From contig NZ_CP095550.1 in assembly GCF_023078335.1 (NCBI RefSeq), positions 4,012,001 to 4,076,000 on the forward strand: a stretch of DNA of 64,000 nt, in the 5' to 3' direction. The notes under the pieces were generated by a model, which was not told where the DNA came from, did no database searches, and worked only from the letters and a program-made list of their open reading frames with translations. Shown here piece by piece: positions 8,470 to 18,010 of this stretch. This DNA is from Metabacillus endolithicus. GTDB lineage: Bacteria > Bacillota > Bacilli > Bacillales > Bacillaceae. Within the stretch, counting starts at the first letter, position 1; every line of letters starts with the position of its first letter. A program made the position numbers and the translations under genes.

Positions 8470-8498
8470 AACCCTCGCCTAGCGAGGGTTTTAATTTT
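8470..8498 (+). terminator. Terminator or attenuator just upstream of putP
   Basis: AACCCTCGC at 8470-8478 and GCGAGGGTT at 8482-8490, with a 3-nt loop, followed by TTAATTTTT. It ends 30 bp before the putP start and does not follow any gene, so it may be an attenuator in the putP leader. Confidence 0.75.
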
Positions 8499-8527
8499 TA
8501 AAAAATTATTTGAAAAGAGGGAATAGT

Positions 8528-9990
8528 ATGAGTTATCAGTTACTCGGTTCCATTGTTGTCTATATGGTTGGGATGTTACTAATTGGTTATTACGCCTATA
8601 AACGGACCACTAACTTATCAGATTATATGTTAGGAGGAAGGTCTTTAGGTCCCGCTGTTACCGCTCTAAGTGCTGGAGCCTCAGATATGAGTGGATGGCT
8701 GCTTATGGGACTTCCTGGAGCTATGTATGTACAAGGATTAAGTGCCTCTTGGATTGTGATTGGTTTGACTCTTGGTGCGTATGCAAACTGGTTGTATGTG
8801 GCACCTCGATTAAGAATGTACACAGAGGCTGCTAATGACTCGATGACAATTCCTTCTTTTTTGGAGAATAGGTTTGGAGATACCTCTAAAATGCTCCGTC
8901 TTATTTCAGGATTAGTTATCATTATCTTCTTTACGTTTTATGTATCATCAGGGATGGTTTCTGGAGGAGTGCTGTTCGAAACCACATTCAATCTTGACTA
9001 TACAGTTGGACTTTGGATCATTGCTGGAGTGGTTGTATCCTACACATTATTCGGAGGATTCTTGGCAGTAAGCTGGACAGATTTTGTACAAGGATTGATT
9101 ATGTTCATTGCCCTTATTCTTGTTCCTCTAGTGACAATTATTGAATTAGGAGGAATTGGTCCTTCTTTTAGTGAAATAAAATCAATTGATGAGTCTCTTT
9201 TTAATATTTTTAAGGGTACTAGTTTCCTAGGAATTGTTTCTTTATTTGCGTGGGGGCTTGGTTACTTTGGGCAGCCACACGTTATCGTCCGATTTATGGC
9301 GATTTCATCTGTAAAAGAGATAAAGAAGGCAAGACGTATAGGAATGAGCTGGATGATTTTTTCTGTTGTAGGTGCTATGTTTACTGGATTCGTAGGCTTT
9401 CTTATTATTCGAAAAATGATCTTACTCTTTCAGACCCTGAGACAGTTTTTATTGGACTAAGTGGTATATTATTTCATCCTATTATTACAGGATTTCTACT
9501 TGCTGCTTTGTTAGCAGCTGTTATGAGTACCATTTCTTCTCAACTTTTAGTTACATCAAGTTCGTTAACAGAAGATTTATATAAAACATTTTTCCGACGT
9601 TCGGCAACTGATAAGGAATTAATGGTTATTGGACGATTATCAGTTTTAATTGTTTCGATTATTTCTGTTGTAATTGCCTACAATAAAAGTGGAACCATTC
9701 TATCTTTAGTAGGTTATGCATGGGCTGGATTTGGTTCAGCTTTTGGTCCGGTTATTTTACTAAGTTTATATTGGGAGAGAATGAATAAATGGGGAGCTCT
9801 TGCTGGGATGACTGCTGGAGCATGTACTGTAATTATCTGGACTAGTATCCCGGGTCTAAGTGCAACGATCTATGAGATGATTCCAGGCTTTTTTGTGAGT
9901 TTGCTAGCATGTTATTTCGTTAGTATTGTAACACCGGCACCTTCAAAGAACATTAGAGATAAGTTCAATCAATATAAGCAATCCGCATGA
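8528..9990 (+). pseudogene. putP: Sodium/proline symporter, frameshifted
   Basis: Sodium-coupled proline importer of the SSS family. From the ATG at 8528 (AGAGGGA upstream) the protein shows YMLGGRSLGPAVTALSAGASDMSGWLLMGLPG, FGGFLAVSWTDFVQG and FGQPHVIVRFMA, all PutP hallmarks. Near 9401-9405 the frame shifts: adding one T in the CTTTCTT stretch joins GFVG to SYYSKNDLTLSDPETVF and gives a 487-aa protein, the usual length. As written it is split into two frames of 11 or so helices in total. No proline dehydrogenase genes are adjacent. Confidence 0.9.
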
Positions 9991-10043
9991 AAAAAGCACC
10001 ACCTGATTGTCCTAAAGAAGGGACTTTGGGCGGTGCTTTTTTC
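9991..10043. terminator. Bidirectional terminator between putP and araC-type gene
   Basis: AAAAAGCACC at 9991-10000 and GGTGCTTTTT at 10032-10041 form a 10-bp stem with T-runs readable from both strands, serving two convergent genes. Confidence 0.8.
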
Positions 10044-10901
10044 TTAACTATTCATCTCATAAGCATGCAATTTACGATACTCAGTCGGAGTCATTCCTTC
10101 TTGCTCAATAAATCGTTTATTAAAGTAGCTAATACTAGGATAACCTACTTTTTGTGCAATGTCTTTTATAGTCATTTCTTTATGATCAAGCAGAAATTGT
10201 TTACTAGCTTGCAAACGGCATAAGGTGATAAACTGCATCGGCGTCATTTGCGTGGCTCTTTTAAATAGTCGACAAAAGTAATATGTGCTAACACCCACGT
10301 TCTGAGCCCAGTACTCAAGGTCAAATGGTTCAAATGCACTTCTTTGCATACTAGGCAAGAGAGTTTGAATACGATCATCCTGTTCTTGTCGCCGATCAGC
10401 TGTTTTGGGTGCAGCATTTCTTACAAATTCCATTAAAAATGTGTAGGTAAAAGTAGACAAGCTTGAAAGATGTAAAAAGCTGTTTTTTTCTGCCTCAATT
10501 AATAGTTGATCGTGTGCTTTTTCAAGTATAGACAATTTTTGAAGAGTCCAGATTGAGTGTTGATGAAACCCTTTTTCTGAGAGAAATTGATTAAGTACAT
10601 CTCCATAAAAATGAATCCAACGTATATTCCAAGGATCATGTTTACTACTATAATACCGCTGCTCCTGCATTGGAAAATATAAAAAAGCATCTCCCCTCTT
10701 TATCAATACTGGATTACCGTCTATTTCCACATACCCCGAACCTGATAAAACAAAGTGAATACTAAAGTTGTTTAAAGTACCAACTTTTCGATTTACTTCA
10801 TGATCAGGTTCATCCCAATACCAGCCAATTGATTCAGGAAGAATCATAAAATCATTGTTTTGTAATGTAGGTAATAAAAATTGCCTTAGCATTTGCATCA
10901 C
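10044..10901 (-). CDS. AraC family transcriptional regulator
   Basis: 285 aa with an N-terminal cupin-type sensor domain (GSGYVEIDGNPVLIKRGDAFLYFP, about residues 50-75) and a C-terminal double helix-turn-helix (FDLEYWAQNVGVSTYYFCRLF and MTIKDIAQKVGYPSISYFNKRF, then GMTPTEYRKLH). It is divergent from the Gfo/Idh/MocA oxidoreductase at 11018 with 116 bp between them, so it probably activates that sugar-modifying pair. The effector is unknown. Confidence 0.88.
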   Translation of the reverse strand: MMQMLRQFLLPTLQNNDFMILPESIGWYWDEPDHEVNRKVGTLNNFSIHFVLSGSGYVEIDGNPVLIKRGDAFLYFPMQEQRYYSSKHDPWNIRWIHFYGDVLNQFLSEKGFHQHSIWTLQKLSILEKAHDQLLIEAEKNSFLHLSSLSTFTYTFLMEFVRNAAPKTADRRQEQDDRIQTLLPSMQRSAFEPFDLEYWAQNVGVSTYYFCRLFKRATQMTPMQFITLCRLQASKQFLLDHKEMTIKDIAQKVGYPSISYFNKRFIEQEGMTPTEYRKLHAYEMNS

Positions 10902-11017
10902 TCTTTCTGGACAATATTCTTTTATTATAATGGCAATATGATTCTATTTTTATTTTAAGATGTGTCTCTTATAATAACAATATAGTATTAAGTTTAGGGT
11001 AGAAGGAGAGAAATATA

Positions 11018-12013
11018 ATGGAAAAAATTCGTTGGGGAATTATTGGAAGTGCAAATATAGCAAAAGGGTCAGTTATACCAGGTATTCAGCAATCAGAAAC
11101 AGGTGAGGTTGTTGCAATTGCTAGTAGAGGATTGGAAAAAGCAAAAGAAACAGCGGAACAATTGAATATTCCTAAGGCTTATGGAAGTTATGAGGAATTA
11201 CTGCAAGATCCTGAAATTGAAGCCGTTTACATCCCTCTTCCAAATCATTTGCATAAAGAGTGGACCATTCGTGCAGCAGAAGCAGGTAAGCATGTTTTGT
11301 GTGAAAAGCCGTTAGCAATAAATGCGAATGAAGCAAAAGAAATGGTAGCTGCTTGTGAAAAGGCTGGTGTCGTGTTTGCAGAAGCATTTATGTATCGTTA
11401 TCATCCACGTTATAAGCTTATAAACGAGTTAATTAGCTCAGGTGAAATTGGGGATATTCGAGGTATTCATGGAACGTTTACCTTTAATAATGCAAATGAT
11501 AGTGGAAATGTTCGTTATAAAAAGGAATGGGGTGGAGGCTCATTATATGATGTTGGTGTTTACCCTATTAGTGCTGCGAGAATGATTTTGAATGAAGAGC
11601 CAAAAGCAGCAACTGTTCATGCTTTCTTTTCTGAAAAACATGATGATGTTGATATGATGGCATCGGGTATTTTGGAATTTGATAAAGGTGTAGCTTTAAC
11701 ATTTGATTGTGGAATGTGGGCCGCATTTAGAAATGAACTCGAAATTCTTGGTACAAATGGTCGTATCGAGGTTCCTTCAGCATTTATCACACATCAAAAT
11801 GAACAAGATCATATCATTGTTCACACGAATGATGGTAAAAGAGAGCTTGAGGTACCTTACTTAAATCAATATGCACTTCAGGCTGATGCGATGGGAAGAA
11901 CGATTCGAAACAGTGAGAAACTGCCATTTCCTTCGCAAGATGCTGTATTAAATATGAAAGTTATCGATGCTTGTTTAACCTCAGCAAGGGAACGTCGTCG
12001 TGTTGAATTGTAA
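11018..12013 (+). CDS. Gfo/Idh/MocA family NAD(P) oxidoreductase
   Basis: 331 aa. An N-terminal Rossmann fold begins WGIIGSANIAKGSVIPGI, the diagnostic EKPLAI motif sits in KHVLCEKPLAINANEAKEM, and the C-terminal substrate domain contains GGGSLYDVGVYPISAARM with the catalytic region. Members oxidise or reduce sugars, inositols or amino sugars; the substrate cannot be read from sequence. AGAAGGAGAG precedes the ATG. It is followed 15 bp later by an aldo/keto reductase, so the two form an operon opposite an AraC regulator. Confidence 0.88.
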   Translation: MEKIRWGIIGSANIAKGSVIPGIQQSETGEVVAIASRGLEKAKETAEQLNIPKAYGSYEELLQDPEIEAVYIPLPNHLHKEWTIRAAEAGKHVLCEKPLAINANEAKEMVAACEKAGVVFAEAFMYRYHPRYKLINELISSGEIGDIRGIHGTFTFNNANDSGNVRYKKEWGGGSLYDVGVYPISAARMILNEEPKAATVHAFFSEKHDDVDMMASGILEFDKGVALTFDCGMWAAFRNELEILGTNGRIEVPSAFITHQNEQDHIIVHTNDGKRELEVPYLNQYALQADAMGRTIRNSEKLPFPSQDAVLNMKVIDACLTSARERRRVEL

Positions 12014-12028
12014 AAAGGGGGACTTTTG

Positions 12029-12955
12029 ATGAAGACGATTAAAATTCCAGGTTTAAATAAGCCGGTAACAACACTCATTCAAGGCTCAGATTATTTTAAG
12101 CCTAGTGTATATGAAAAAGTGTGTCGTGTTCTTGATCAATATGTTGCGATTGGTGGTAACACAATTGATACAGCACATATATATTGTGGTGGAGAAAGTG
12201 AAATTGCAATTGGTATGTGGATGGAAGAACGTAATAATCGAGAAGATATTGTGATTCTGACTAAAGGTGCACATCACGACCAACACGGTCCTCGTGTGAA
12301 TTCAGAGGCAATCTCTAAAGATCTTTTTGAAAGTCTTGAACGTTTAAAAACAGATTATATCGATTTATATGCACTGCATCGTGATGATCCAACAGTACCA
12401 GTAAGTATTATTATGGATGCGTTAAATGAGCATATAAAGGCTGGGCGAATTAAGGCAATCGGTGGATCCAATTGGACAACACAGCGGTTACAGGAAGCGA
12501 ATGAATATGCAGCCAAGAACGATTTGGTTGGTTTTACGTTCAGTAGTCCTAATTTAAGTTTAGCAAAACCAAATGAACCGTTCTGGGCAGGGTGTGTTTC
12601 GGCAGATTCTGCTGATTGTCTATGGCATCAAGAGCATCAAATTCCACTTCTCTCTTGGTCATCACAAGCAAGAGGATTTTTTACTGGTCGATACACTCCT
12701 GAAGATCGAAGTAATGACGATCTTGTTCGGGTATTTTATAACGAAGAGAACTGGGAACGATTGCGTCGTGCTGAAGTTATGGCGAAGGAGAAGGGAGTTA
12801 GTACGATACAAATTGCTCTTGCTTATGTACTTAATCAACCTTTTCCTACATGTGCTCTTATTGGTGCACAAAATGCAGAAGAATTACAATCATGCTATGA
12901 GGGAGCTAAGATTGTTTTAACGAAAGAAGAATTGAAATGGTTGGAGCAAGTTTAA
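12029..12955 (+). CDS. Aldo/keto reductase
   Basis: 308 aa, NADPH-type (beta/alpha)8 barrel. DTAHIYCGGESEIAIG holds the catalytic Asp and Tyr, DIVILTKGAHH the catalytic Lys, and LYALHRDDP the active-site His; the C-terminal NADP-binding segment IQIALAYVLNQPFPTCALIG is intact. I chose ATG 12029 (a TTG lies one codon earlier) after AAAAAGGGGGAC. It is cotranscribed with the Gfo/Idh/MocA gene and likely acts on the same carbohydrate or polyol route. Confidence 0.87.
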   Translation: MKTIKIPGLNKPVTTLIQGSDYFKPSVYEKVCRVLDQYVAIGGNTIDTAHIYCGGESEIAIGMWMEERNNREDIVILTKGAHHDQHGPRVNSEAISKDLFESLERLKTDYIDLYALHRDDPTVPVSIIMDALNEHIKAGRIKAIGGSNWTTQRLQEANEYAAKNDLVGFTFSSPNLSLAKPNEPFWAGCVSADSADCLWHQEHQIPLLSWSSQARGFFTGRYTPEDRSNDDLVRVFYNEENWERLRRAEVMAKEKGVSTIQIALAYVLNQPFPTCALIGAQNAEELQSCYEGAKIVLTKEELKWLEQV

Positions 12956-12975
12956 TTCTTTTCACATAATATAAT

Positions 12976-13017
12976 AAAAAGACGTTAAAACAAATGTCTG
13001 TTTTAGCGTCTTTTTCT
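12976..13017 (+). terminator. Terminator after the aldo/keto reductase gene
   Basis: AAAAAGACG...TAAAACA pairs with TGTTTTA...CGTCTTTTT with one mismatch, and a T-run follows. Confidence 0.8.
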
Positions 13018-13141
13018 TGTTAAAAGTAAATATCATTAATGGGTTATGATTTACTTTCTAATAATTATTTCCAATAATTTTTAAAATATAATCCTATATT
13101 TTAATAAAATAATTGTTTTTTTACTGAAGGGAGCAAAAAAT

Positions 13142-13468
13142 ATGTACTATGCCCGACTCATTCACTATAAATTAGGAACGAATCAAAGACAGGTTGCAGA
13201 AGAATTAACAAAGAAGTTTGATAAAATAAGCAGAAATTTATATGGATTTAGAGGAAATGTTTATTTTTTTGATGATCCACATGGTGAATACAAAGCACTT
13301 AATTATTGGGATACAAAGGAACTTGCTGAAAAAGCTCATGAAGTGCTATTTCCTCAGCTAGAAAATGAACTAAGGAATTTAACTAATGAGAAGCCAAGAT
13401 ACAGGATCTTTGAAGTGTTTGATCCAACAGATGATCAAGACATGGTGGCAAGCCATACAATAAAGTAA
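13142..13468 (+). CDS. Hypothetical protein, possible ABM-type ferredoxin fold
   Basis: 108 aa, soluble. The pattern of Tyr-rich strand (MYYARLIHYKL), helix (RQVAEELTKKFDKI), paired strands (FRGNVYFFDDPHGEYKALNYWDT), helix and a final strand (YRIFEVFDP) resembles dimeric alpha-beta barrel (antibiotic biosynthesis monooxygenase-like) proteins. The start follows GAAGGGAGC. No heme-ligand or active-site motif can be assigned and the neighbours do not help. The fold is inferred. Confidence 0.65.
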   Translation: MYYARLIHYKLGTNQRQVAEELTKKFDKISRNLYGFRGNVYFFDDPHGEYKALNYWDTKELAEKAHEVLFPQLENELRNLTNEKPRYRIFEVFDPTDDQDMVASHTIK

Positions 13469-13483
13469 AAGGTTAAAAGTAAG

Positions 13484-13526
13484 ATGCCTAGTATCTATTA
13501 TCTTTAGCTAGGCATATTGCTTTTGT
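13484..13526 (+). terminator. Probable terminator
   Basis: ATGCCTAG at 13484-13491 pairs with CTAGGCAT at 13508-13515, followed by a moderately T-rich tail. Confidence 0.55.
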
Positions 13527-13622
13527 TATCAATGAAGTTTTATCTCTATTTGAACTAATAGACATAATATAATAAAACCTGCTCATTCTAATAGTAATAA
13601 TGATCATAAGCAGGTGATAAGT

Positions 13623-13843
13623 ATGAAGACTTTTTTGTTTTATCCCTTTTAATGTGCAGTGGTGTTTTTTTAATTATGATAGTAGATTATGTTCAAGGAA
13701 AAGGATTATTTTTAATATGGAATATCATGGTGAGTCAGGTTCATTCCTTTGTTGGTGAAGATTATTTTATGATTTTTATCTTCTTACTAGTCTTTTTCAT
13801 TCAGTTGTATTCCTTTGTGAAACTCAAAAAAACAGGAAGTTAA
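13623..13843 (+). pseudogene. Small two-helix membrane protein, possible Ger D subunit (frameshifted)
   Basis: From ATG 13623 the frame closes after MKTFLFYPF. Adding one T to the TTTT run near 13648 joins it to MCSGVFLIMIVDYVQGKGL and a second hydrophobic helix (FMIFIFLLVFFIQLYSF), giving 73 aa. That length equals the two-helix protein inside ger operon 2 (41125-41346), and it abuts ger operon 1. Small two-helix D subunits are known to accompany GerA-type receptors in Bacillus. Here it is convergent with, not inside, the operon; the stop codons overlap. Without the frameshift repair, a 63-aa version starting at 13652 remains possible. Confidence 0.5.
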
Positions 13844-14961
13844 CTAAGCCTTTTTAAAACTTTTTCTTTCATTATAATGGTGAGTAACAGCATAATAGGT
13901 ATGATAATTTGAAAGGGAAGATGAATATAATAAGGTACAATATTTAAGCCTTCCTCTATATGACCTTGATAGCTTTGCGTGATAACTAAGGAAAAAAGTA
14001 AGATCATTCCACCAACAAAGCAATTAATAAAAGGGTGTGGCTTAATAGAAAAAAGTTGGTTAACCCCTAATACTGCACAATAAAAGAAAACGGCTAGTTT
14101 AATAAAACCTAAAATAACCATTAAAATAATCACAAGTGTGTCTAATCTCTGGACAAAGTCACCGATATCAATATAAGCCACAGCTGTGAGTGCTGGAAAT
14201 GAAGAGCGAATGATCACATCTGGCCCTAATACAAAAATAAACTGAAGAGCACTAATGGTAAAGTATAAACCGCATAAAATAATCGCCACTATTCCATACT
14301 TAAATCCTTTTTTACGATCATTAAGGTAGGGGAAAATCATTGTGAAAGTGATGAGTTCTCCGTATGGTACTGTAATGTTAAGAGGGAAAACTTCTTTAAA
14401 CACAGGCTTCCATCCCTCACTTAACACAGGAAGGATATTTTCGAAATGTAAATATCCTCCTAATACGAACATGGAATCTAAAGTAATAAAGAAAATAACA
14501 ATGATTCCAAAACAAATAGTGGCAACCCTCGAAATGACCTCAAAGCCTAAACTAACTGCATAAATTAACACAAAGATGATGCAGATTCCAATTGTAATGA
14601 TAGAAGTGCGAAAGTATGGTGAAACAACAAGGAGCTCTTCGAAATCACGTAAAATTCTTTATGCTATATAAATAAAGTAAAGAATATAAAGGAAACTAAC
14701 AACCGATCCTATATACTTTCCCCATATGACCTGAACATAGGAAGTTAATGGTTTATCGGGGTATTTTCGATAAATGAAAAAATACAGACAAAATAATAAG
14801 ATACCAAATAAAGGTGAAATGAGTGTCACGATCCAGGCATCTTGTTTTGCGCCACTTCCAATATTCAATAAAATGGCGGTTCCAAATAGAAATAAAACCA
14901 TCGTACAAAATAACTGGACATGATTAATTTGTATTTTTTGCATAATTCTCACACCCATCAT
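13840..14961 (-). pseudogene. Spore germination receptor B subunit (GerAB/GerKB family), in-frame stop
   Basis: APC-superfamily membrane subunit of a nutrient germinant receptor in the spore inner membrane, about ten helices. Codons 1-100 run to YFIYIA, then an in-frame TAA at 14659-14661, then RILRDFEELLVVSPYF continues in the same frame to 13840. GerKB proteins normally read YIAxRxLRDFxELL here, so only the one codon is wrong (TCA to TAA would do). Total length 373 codons is normal. It overlaps the C-subunit gene by 4 nt (ATGA). As written the receptor lacks an intact B subunit, unless the stop is read through or is a sequencing error. Confidence 0.85.
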
Positions 14962-16154
14962 TTAAAATCAAAAGGATTAACCCGCATTCCTGTATTATCA
15001 ATGTTTGCCTCAACAGTTACAGAAAGTGTTGCATTAGAAAAAAGATTATTCCAATTATGTTTATGCTCTTTCCAATAAGTTGGATTAGACTTGGATAATT
15101 TTTCTCCAAATCCGAATACATCTGCTCCATGTTTTTGTGTCACTTCAAATACCTGCTTGATTTGAGATGTTACTTCCTTTACAAAAAGATCTTCAAATTT
15201 TTCTAACGTCTTGGAATCTTTTAAGTTTGAGTTACAAGTAGATTCACTGATTTCACTTCTTAGTGACATATTAACCTGTAAGATAATCTCGCCTTTTTTT
15301 ACTTCAGTTGATAGTTTGGTCTTATTTCCACGTGTGATTAAGGTTATCTGCTTATTATTTTTTTCAGAGTTAGCATCACAGGGAAACGGGAAAGTTGAAC
15401 TTTTTGCTTCAGACAATATTAAGTTTGCAGTTCTTGCCAACTGACCATCCATCCATTGGACAAGCTTATCTTTTTTGAATAATGCAATACCATCTACCTG
15501 CATCACGGTTGGATCAATCTTATCTAAATTTTCAGTTTGATTTTCAATTTTCTCTTTTTTGCTATGACTAACACCTGTCAGCATAATATCACGTCCCTCG
15601 CTTGAAAGGGAGGCGATCACTTCATACATCGGAACTAATTCTGCTATACCATACATCTTTTTGTTGTTTTCACTTGTACTAATAATACTTTTAGCTGGAT
15701 TGGATTCAATTGGCTCTATTAATGCAAGCAATTCCTCTGCTGTTGACCCTCTAGCAATGAAAACCGGAATGTTTGAACGAGCTTGCTTTCCTCGTTCAAA
15801 TGCATCCAAAAGTGAAGAAATCCCTTTTTTAGCTTGCTCTTCACTAATGATAACAAGTGAAAGATGTGAAACAACGCTTTCTCTGGGGATAATGGCGGAA
15901 GATTTACGGTAAGTATCAATAAGTGAATCTCCCTCAACTGTGTAATTAACAAGTGATAAACCTGAGGTATTTCCAGTATTATTTGACAATGGGCTAGGAT
16001 TAATAACCTGATGTGTGACACGGATCCCACTTTCTTTATTCTTTGGAATGTCAATTCCTAGAGATGTAATAAGTCCTATTTCATTTAGTTCTTTATAGTT
16101 TGAGCAACTTGTTAGGAGTAAACATAGCAATATCATGAATGTTATGTTCTTCAT
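14958..16154 (-). CDS. Spore germination receptor C subunit, lipoprotein (GerAC/GerKC family)
   Basis: 398 aa. The signal peptide ends in the lipobox LLTSC (Cys about residue 17), giving a lipid anchor on the spore inner membrane. The Ger(x)C N-terminal region reads KELNEIGLITSLGIDIPKN and the conserved C-terminal domain ends with DVFGFGEKL and the NTGMRVNPF segment. It overlaps the downstream B gene by 4 nt and follows the A gene by 17 bp, the standard A-C-B order. Confidence 0.92.
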   Translation of the reverse strand: MKNITFMILLCLLLTSCSNYKELNEIGLITSLGIDIPKNKESGIRVTHQVINPSPLSNNTGNTSGLSLVNYTVEGDSLIDTYRKSSAIIPRESVVSHLSLVIISEEQAKKGISSLLDAFERGKQARSNIPVFIARGSTAEELLALIEPIESNPAKSIISTSENNKKMYGIAELVPMYEVIASLSSEGRDIMLTGVSHSKKEKIENQTENLDKIDPTVMQVDGIALFKKDKLVQWMDGQLARTANLILSEAKSSTFPFPCDANSEKNNKQITLITRGNKTKLSTEVKKGEIILQVNMSLRSEISESTCNSNLKDSKTLEKFEDLFVKEVTSQIKQVFEVTQKHGADVFGFGEKLSKSNPTYWKEHKHNWNNLFSNATLSVTVEANIDNTGMRVNPFDFK

Positions 16155-16171
16155 AATAGCCTCTTTCTTAA

Positions 16172-17650
16172 CTAGTTCTTTTTAGAAGATGATTTTCTTC
16201 GTAAAACAGGGAAGGAAAATCGAAATAAACTATCTTTTTGTTCTTTTAAACTAAATGGAGCATATGGAGTGAGATAAGAAATTCCAAAGGATCGTAAACT
16301 ACATAGATGCAGTAAGATCGCCAAGCTCATTAAAAGAACCCCAAATAACCCGATAAAAGCTGAGCTGAATAATAAAAAGAATCGTAACCCGCGTGCAACA
16401 TTAACAATACTTGTATTTGGCAATGTAAAACTGCTAATAGCAGAAGTAGCAACAATAATGACAACAGCGGCTGACACAAATCCAGCTTCAACTGCAGCTT
16501 GTCCCAGTATAAGCGCACCAACTATTGAAACAGCAGGGCCTATTGCTCGAGGCATACGTATTCCAGCTTCTCTTAAAACCTCAAAGGCAACTTCCATCAT
16601 AAGAATTTCAATGACAGCCGGAAAAGGGATTCTCTCTCTTTGTGCCATAATTGAAACAAGTAAAGTTGTAGGAATTAACCCTTGATGATGAGTGATTAGG
16701 GCCAGATAAATGGCAGTTGCATACATATTAACCAGAAAGGCTCCTACGCGTAGCATCCTTAGAAAAGTACTATAGACGTAATTATTATAATAATCCTCTG
16801 GTGATTGAAAAAATTGTATAAATGTTATAGGGCATATAAGGACAAAGGGAGTACCATGAATAAATATGGCAATTTTCCCCTCTAATAAATTGGCAACAAC
16901 AACATCTGGACGTTCTGTATTTAGTAATAATGGAAAAAGTGTTTTTTTATGATCTTGAATAAGCTCCTCTATATAGTTTGATTCTAGTACTCCATCGATA
17001 TCAATGGAATCTATCCGTTCAACAATCTCGTCCACATATTTTTTTTCGGTAACTCCTTCAAGATACATAACAGCTACTTCAGTTTTTGTGATAGTTCCAA
17101 CTTTTGAGCTCCAAATTCTTATGTTTGTATTCTGAATCCTGCTTCGTACGAGAGATATATTTTGGCGAATGTTTTCGTTGAAACTATCTTTAGGACCTCG
17201 TATGACGGTTTGACTAGTAGGTTCTGTAATTGAACGTGACTCAATTTTCTGGGTACCAGCTATAATGGCTTTAGGAATATTATCTAATAGTATGACTGTA
17301 TCACCAATTAATATGGATGAAAGAAGCTGCTCCCAATCAGTTGCAAAAGAAATGTCTGAGACTTCTAAAGTATTAAAGATAGATCCTTCAAGGTCACTTG
17401 GTGATAATTGATTATTACTAGTTTTCATTAACTGAATAATTGGCTCTATTATATGTTCATTTAAACTTTTTTCATCTACGATTCCACTGAGATGAATAAT
17501 TGCTATGTTTGTACCACTTTGTTGTTGGTTCAACTGACGAATGGAAAGGTCATTGGTTTTCCCAAACTCTTTCTCGATGTTTTGAACATTTTCCTTTAGA
17601 ACTGTGGAGATGCGTTTTTCTTTGGGTTGTTCCTGGAGAGAGTTTGTCAT
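16172..17650 (-). CDS. Spore germination receptor A subunit (GerAA/GerKA family)
   Basis: 492 aa. A soluble N-terminal half ends in the conserved stretch NTERPDVVVANLLEGKIAI and GTPFVLICPITFIQFFQSPEDYY, followed by about five transmembrane helices including EAGIRMPRAIGPAVSIVGALILGQAAVEAG. This is the first gene of the minus-strand A-C-B operon, expected to be forespore expressed. Family assignment is certain; the germinant is not predictable. A homologue lies at 38399-39940. Confidence 0.94.
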   Translation of the reverse strand: MTNSLQEQPKEKRISTVLKENVQNIEKEFGKTNDLSIRQLNQQQSGTNIAIIHLSGIVDEKSLNEHIIEPIIQLMKTSNNQLSPSDLEGSIFNTLEVSDISFATDWEQLLSSILIGDTVILLDNIPKAIIAGTQKIESRSITEPTSQTVIRGPKDSFNENIRQNISLVRSRIQNTNIRIWSSKVGTITKTEVAVMYLEGVTEKKYVDEIVERIDSIDIDGVLESNYIEELIQDHKKTLFPLLLNTERPDVVVANLLEGKIAIFIHGTPFVLICPITFIQFFQSPEDYYNNYVYSTFLRMLRVGAFLVNMYATAIYLALITHHQGLIPTTLLVSIMAQRERIPFPAVIEILMMEVAFEVLREAGIRMPRAIGPAVSIVGALILGQAAVEAGFVSAAVVIIVATSAISSFTLPNTSIVNVARGLRFFLLFSSAFIGLFGVLLMSLAILLHLCSLRSFGISYLTPYAPFSLKEQKDSLFRFSFPVLRRKSSSKKN

Positions 17651-17884
17651 GTTAAATAAATACCTCTCTTTAATTAACGAGTTGGTTTATATGTTTTCCT
17701 TTTTTTATCTCATTATGTAGGAAAAGGAGAAATATATATCGATATTTAGCAGCGGTCTTCAACGCAAGTAAAATGTAACAAGAGAAATGGTTAAAATGGA
17801 TGGTCTTCATTGAACAGGAAGAAAGAAGGAAAAGTTAAGATTAGATGTACATTTTTTTGAACGGTTTACAGTACACCTTAGTAT

Positions 17885-17903
17885 AAAGGTCACACAAAGG
17901 TCA
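17885..17903 (+). promoter_or_regulatory. Direct repeats AAAGGTCA, candidate AraC-type operator
   Basis: AAAGGTCA occurs at 17885-17892 and 17896-17903, exactly 11 bp apart, one helical turn. An inverted half TGCACCTTT follows. Such spacing is typical for AraC-family activators, so this is a candidate site for the YesN-like regulator at 23109. Confidence 0.4.
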
Positions 17904-17946
17904 AAAAAGTGCACCTTTTTAGTCAATTGAGTTTATCGTAATAAAA

Positions 17947-17961
17947 ATGAAAACGCTTTAT
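17947..17961 (+). promoter_or_regulatory. Candidate cre site upstream of ABC transporter
   Basis: ATGAAAACGCTTTAT matches the cre consensus at 13 of 15 positions; the last two differ. It lies 50 bp before the first permease gene. Confidence 0.4.
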
Positions 17962-18010
17962 ACTTGGTTTAAGCAAGCGGTTACAAAAGCAACTAGGTGG
18001 TGATGATGAA

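Larger units (their letters stand above)
17651..18010. other. Divergent intergenic region, ger operon 1 and ABC transporter
   Basis: No ORF. It holds the A-subunit promoter on the left, and on the right the direct repeats at 17885-17903 and a cre-like site at 17947-17961 listed separately. Confidence 0.6.
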
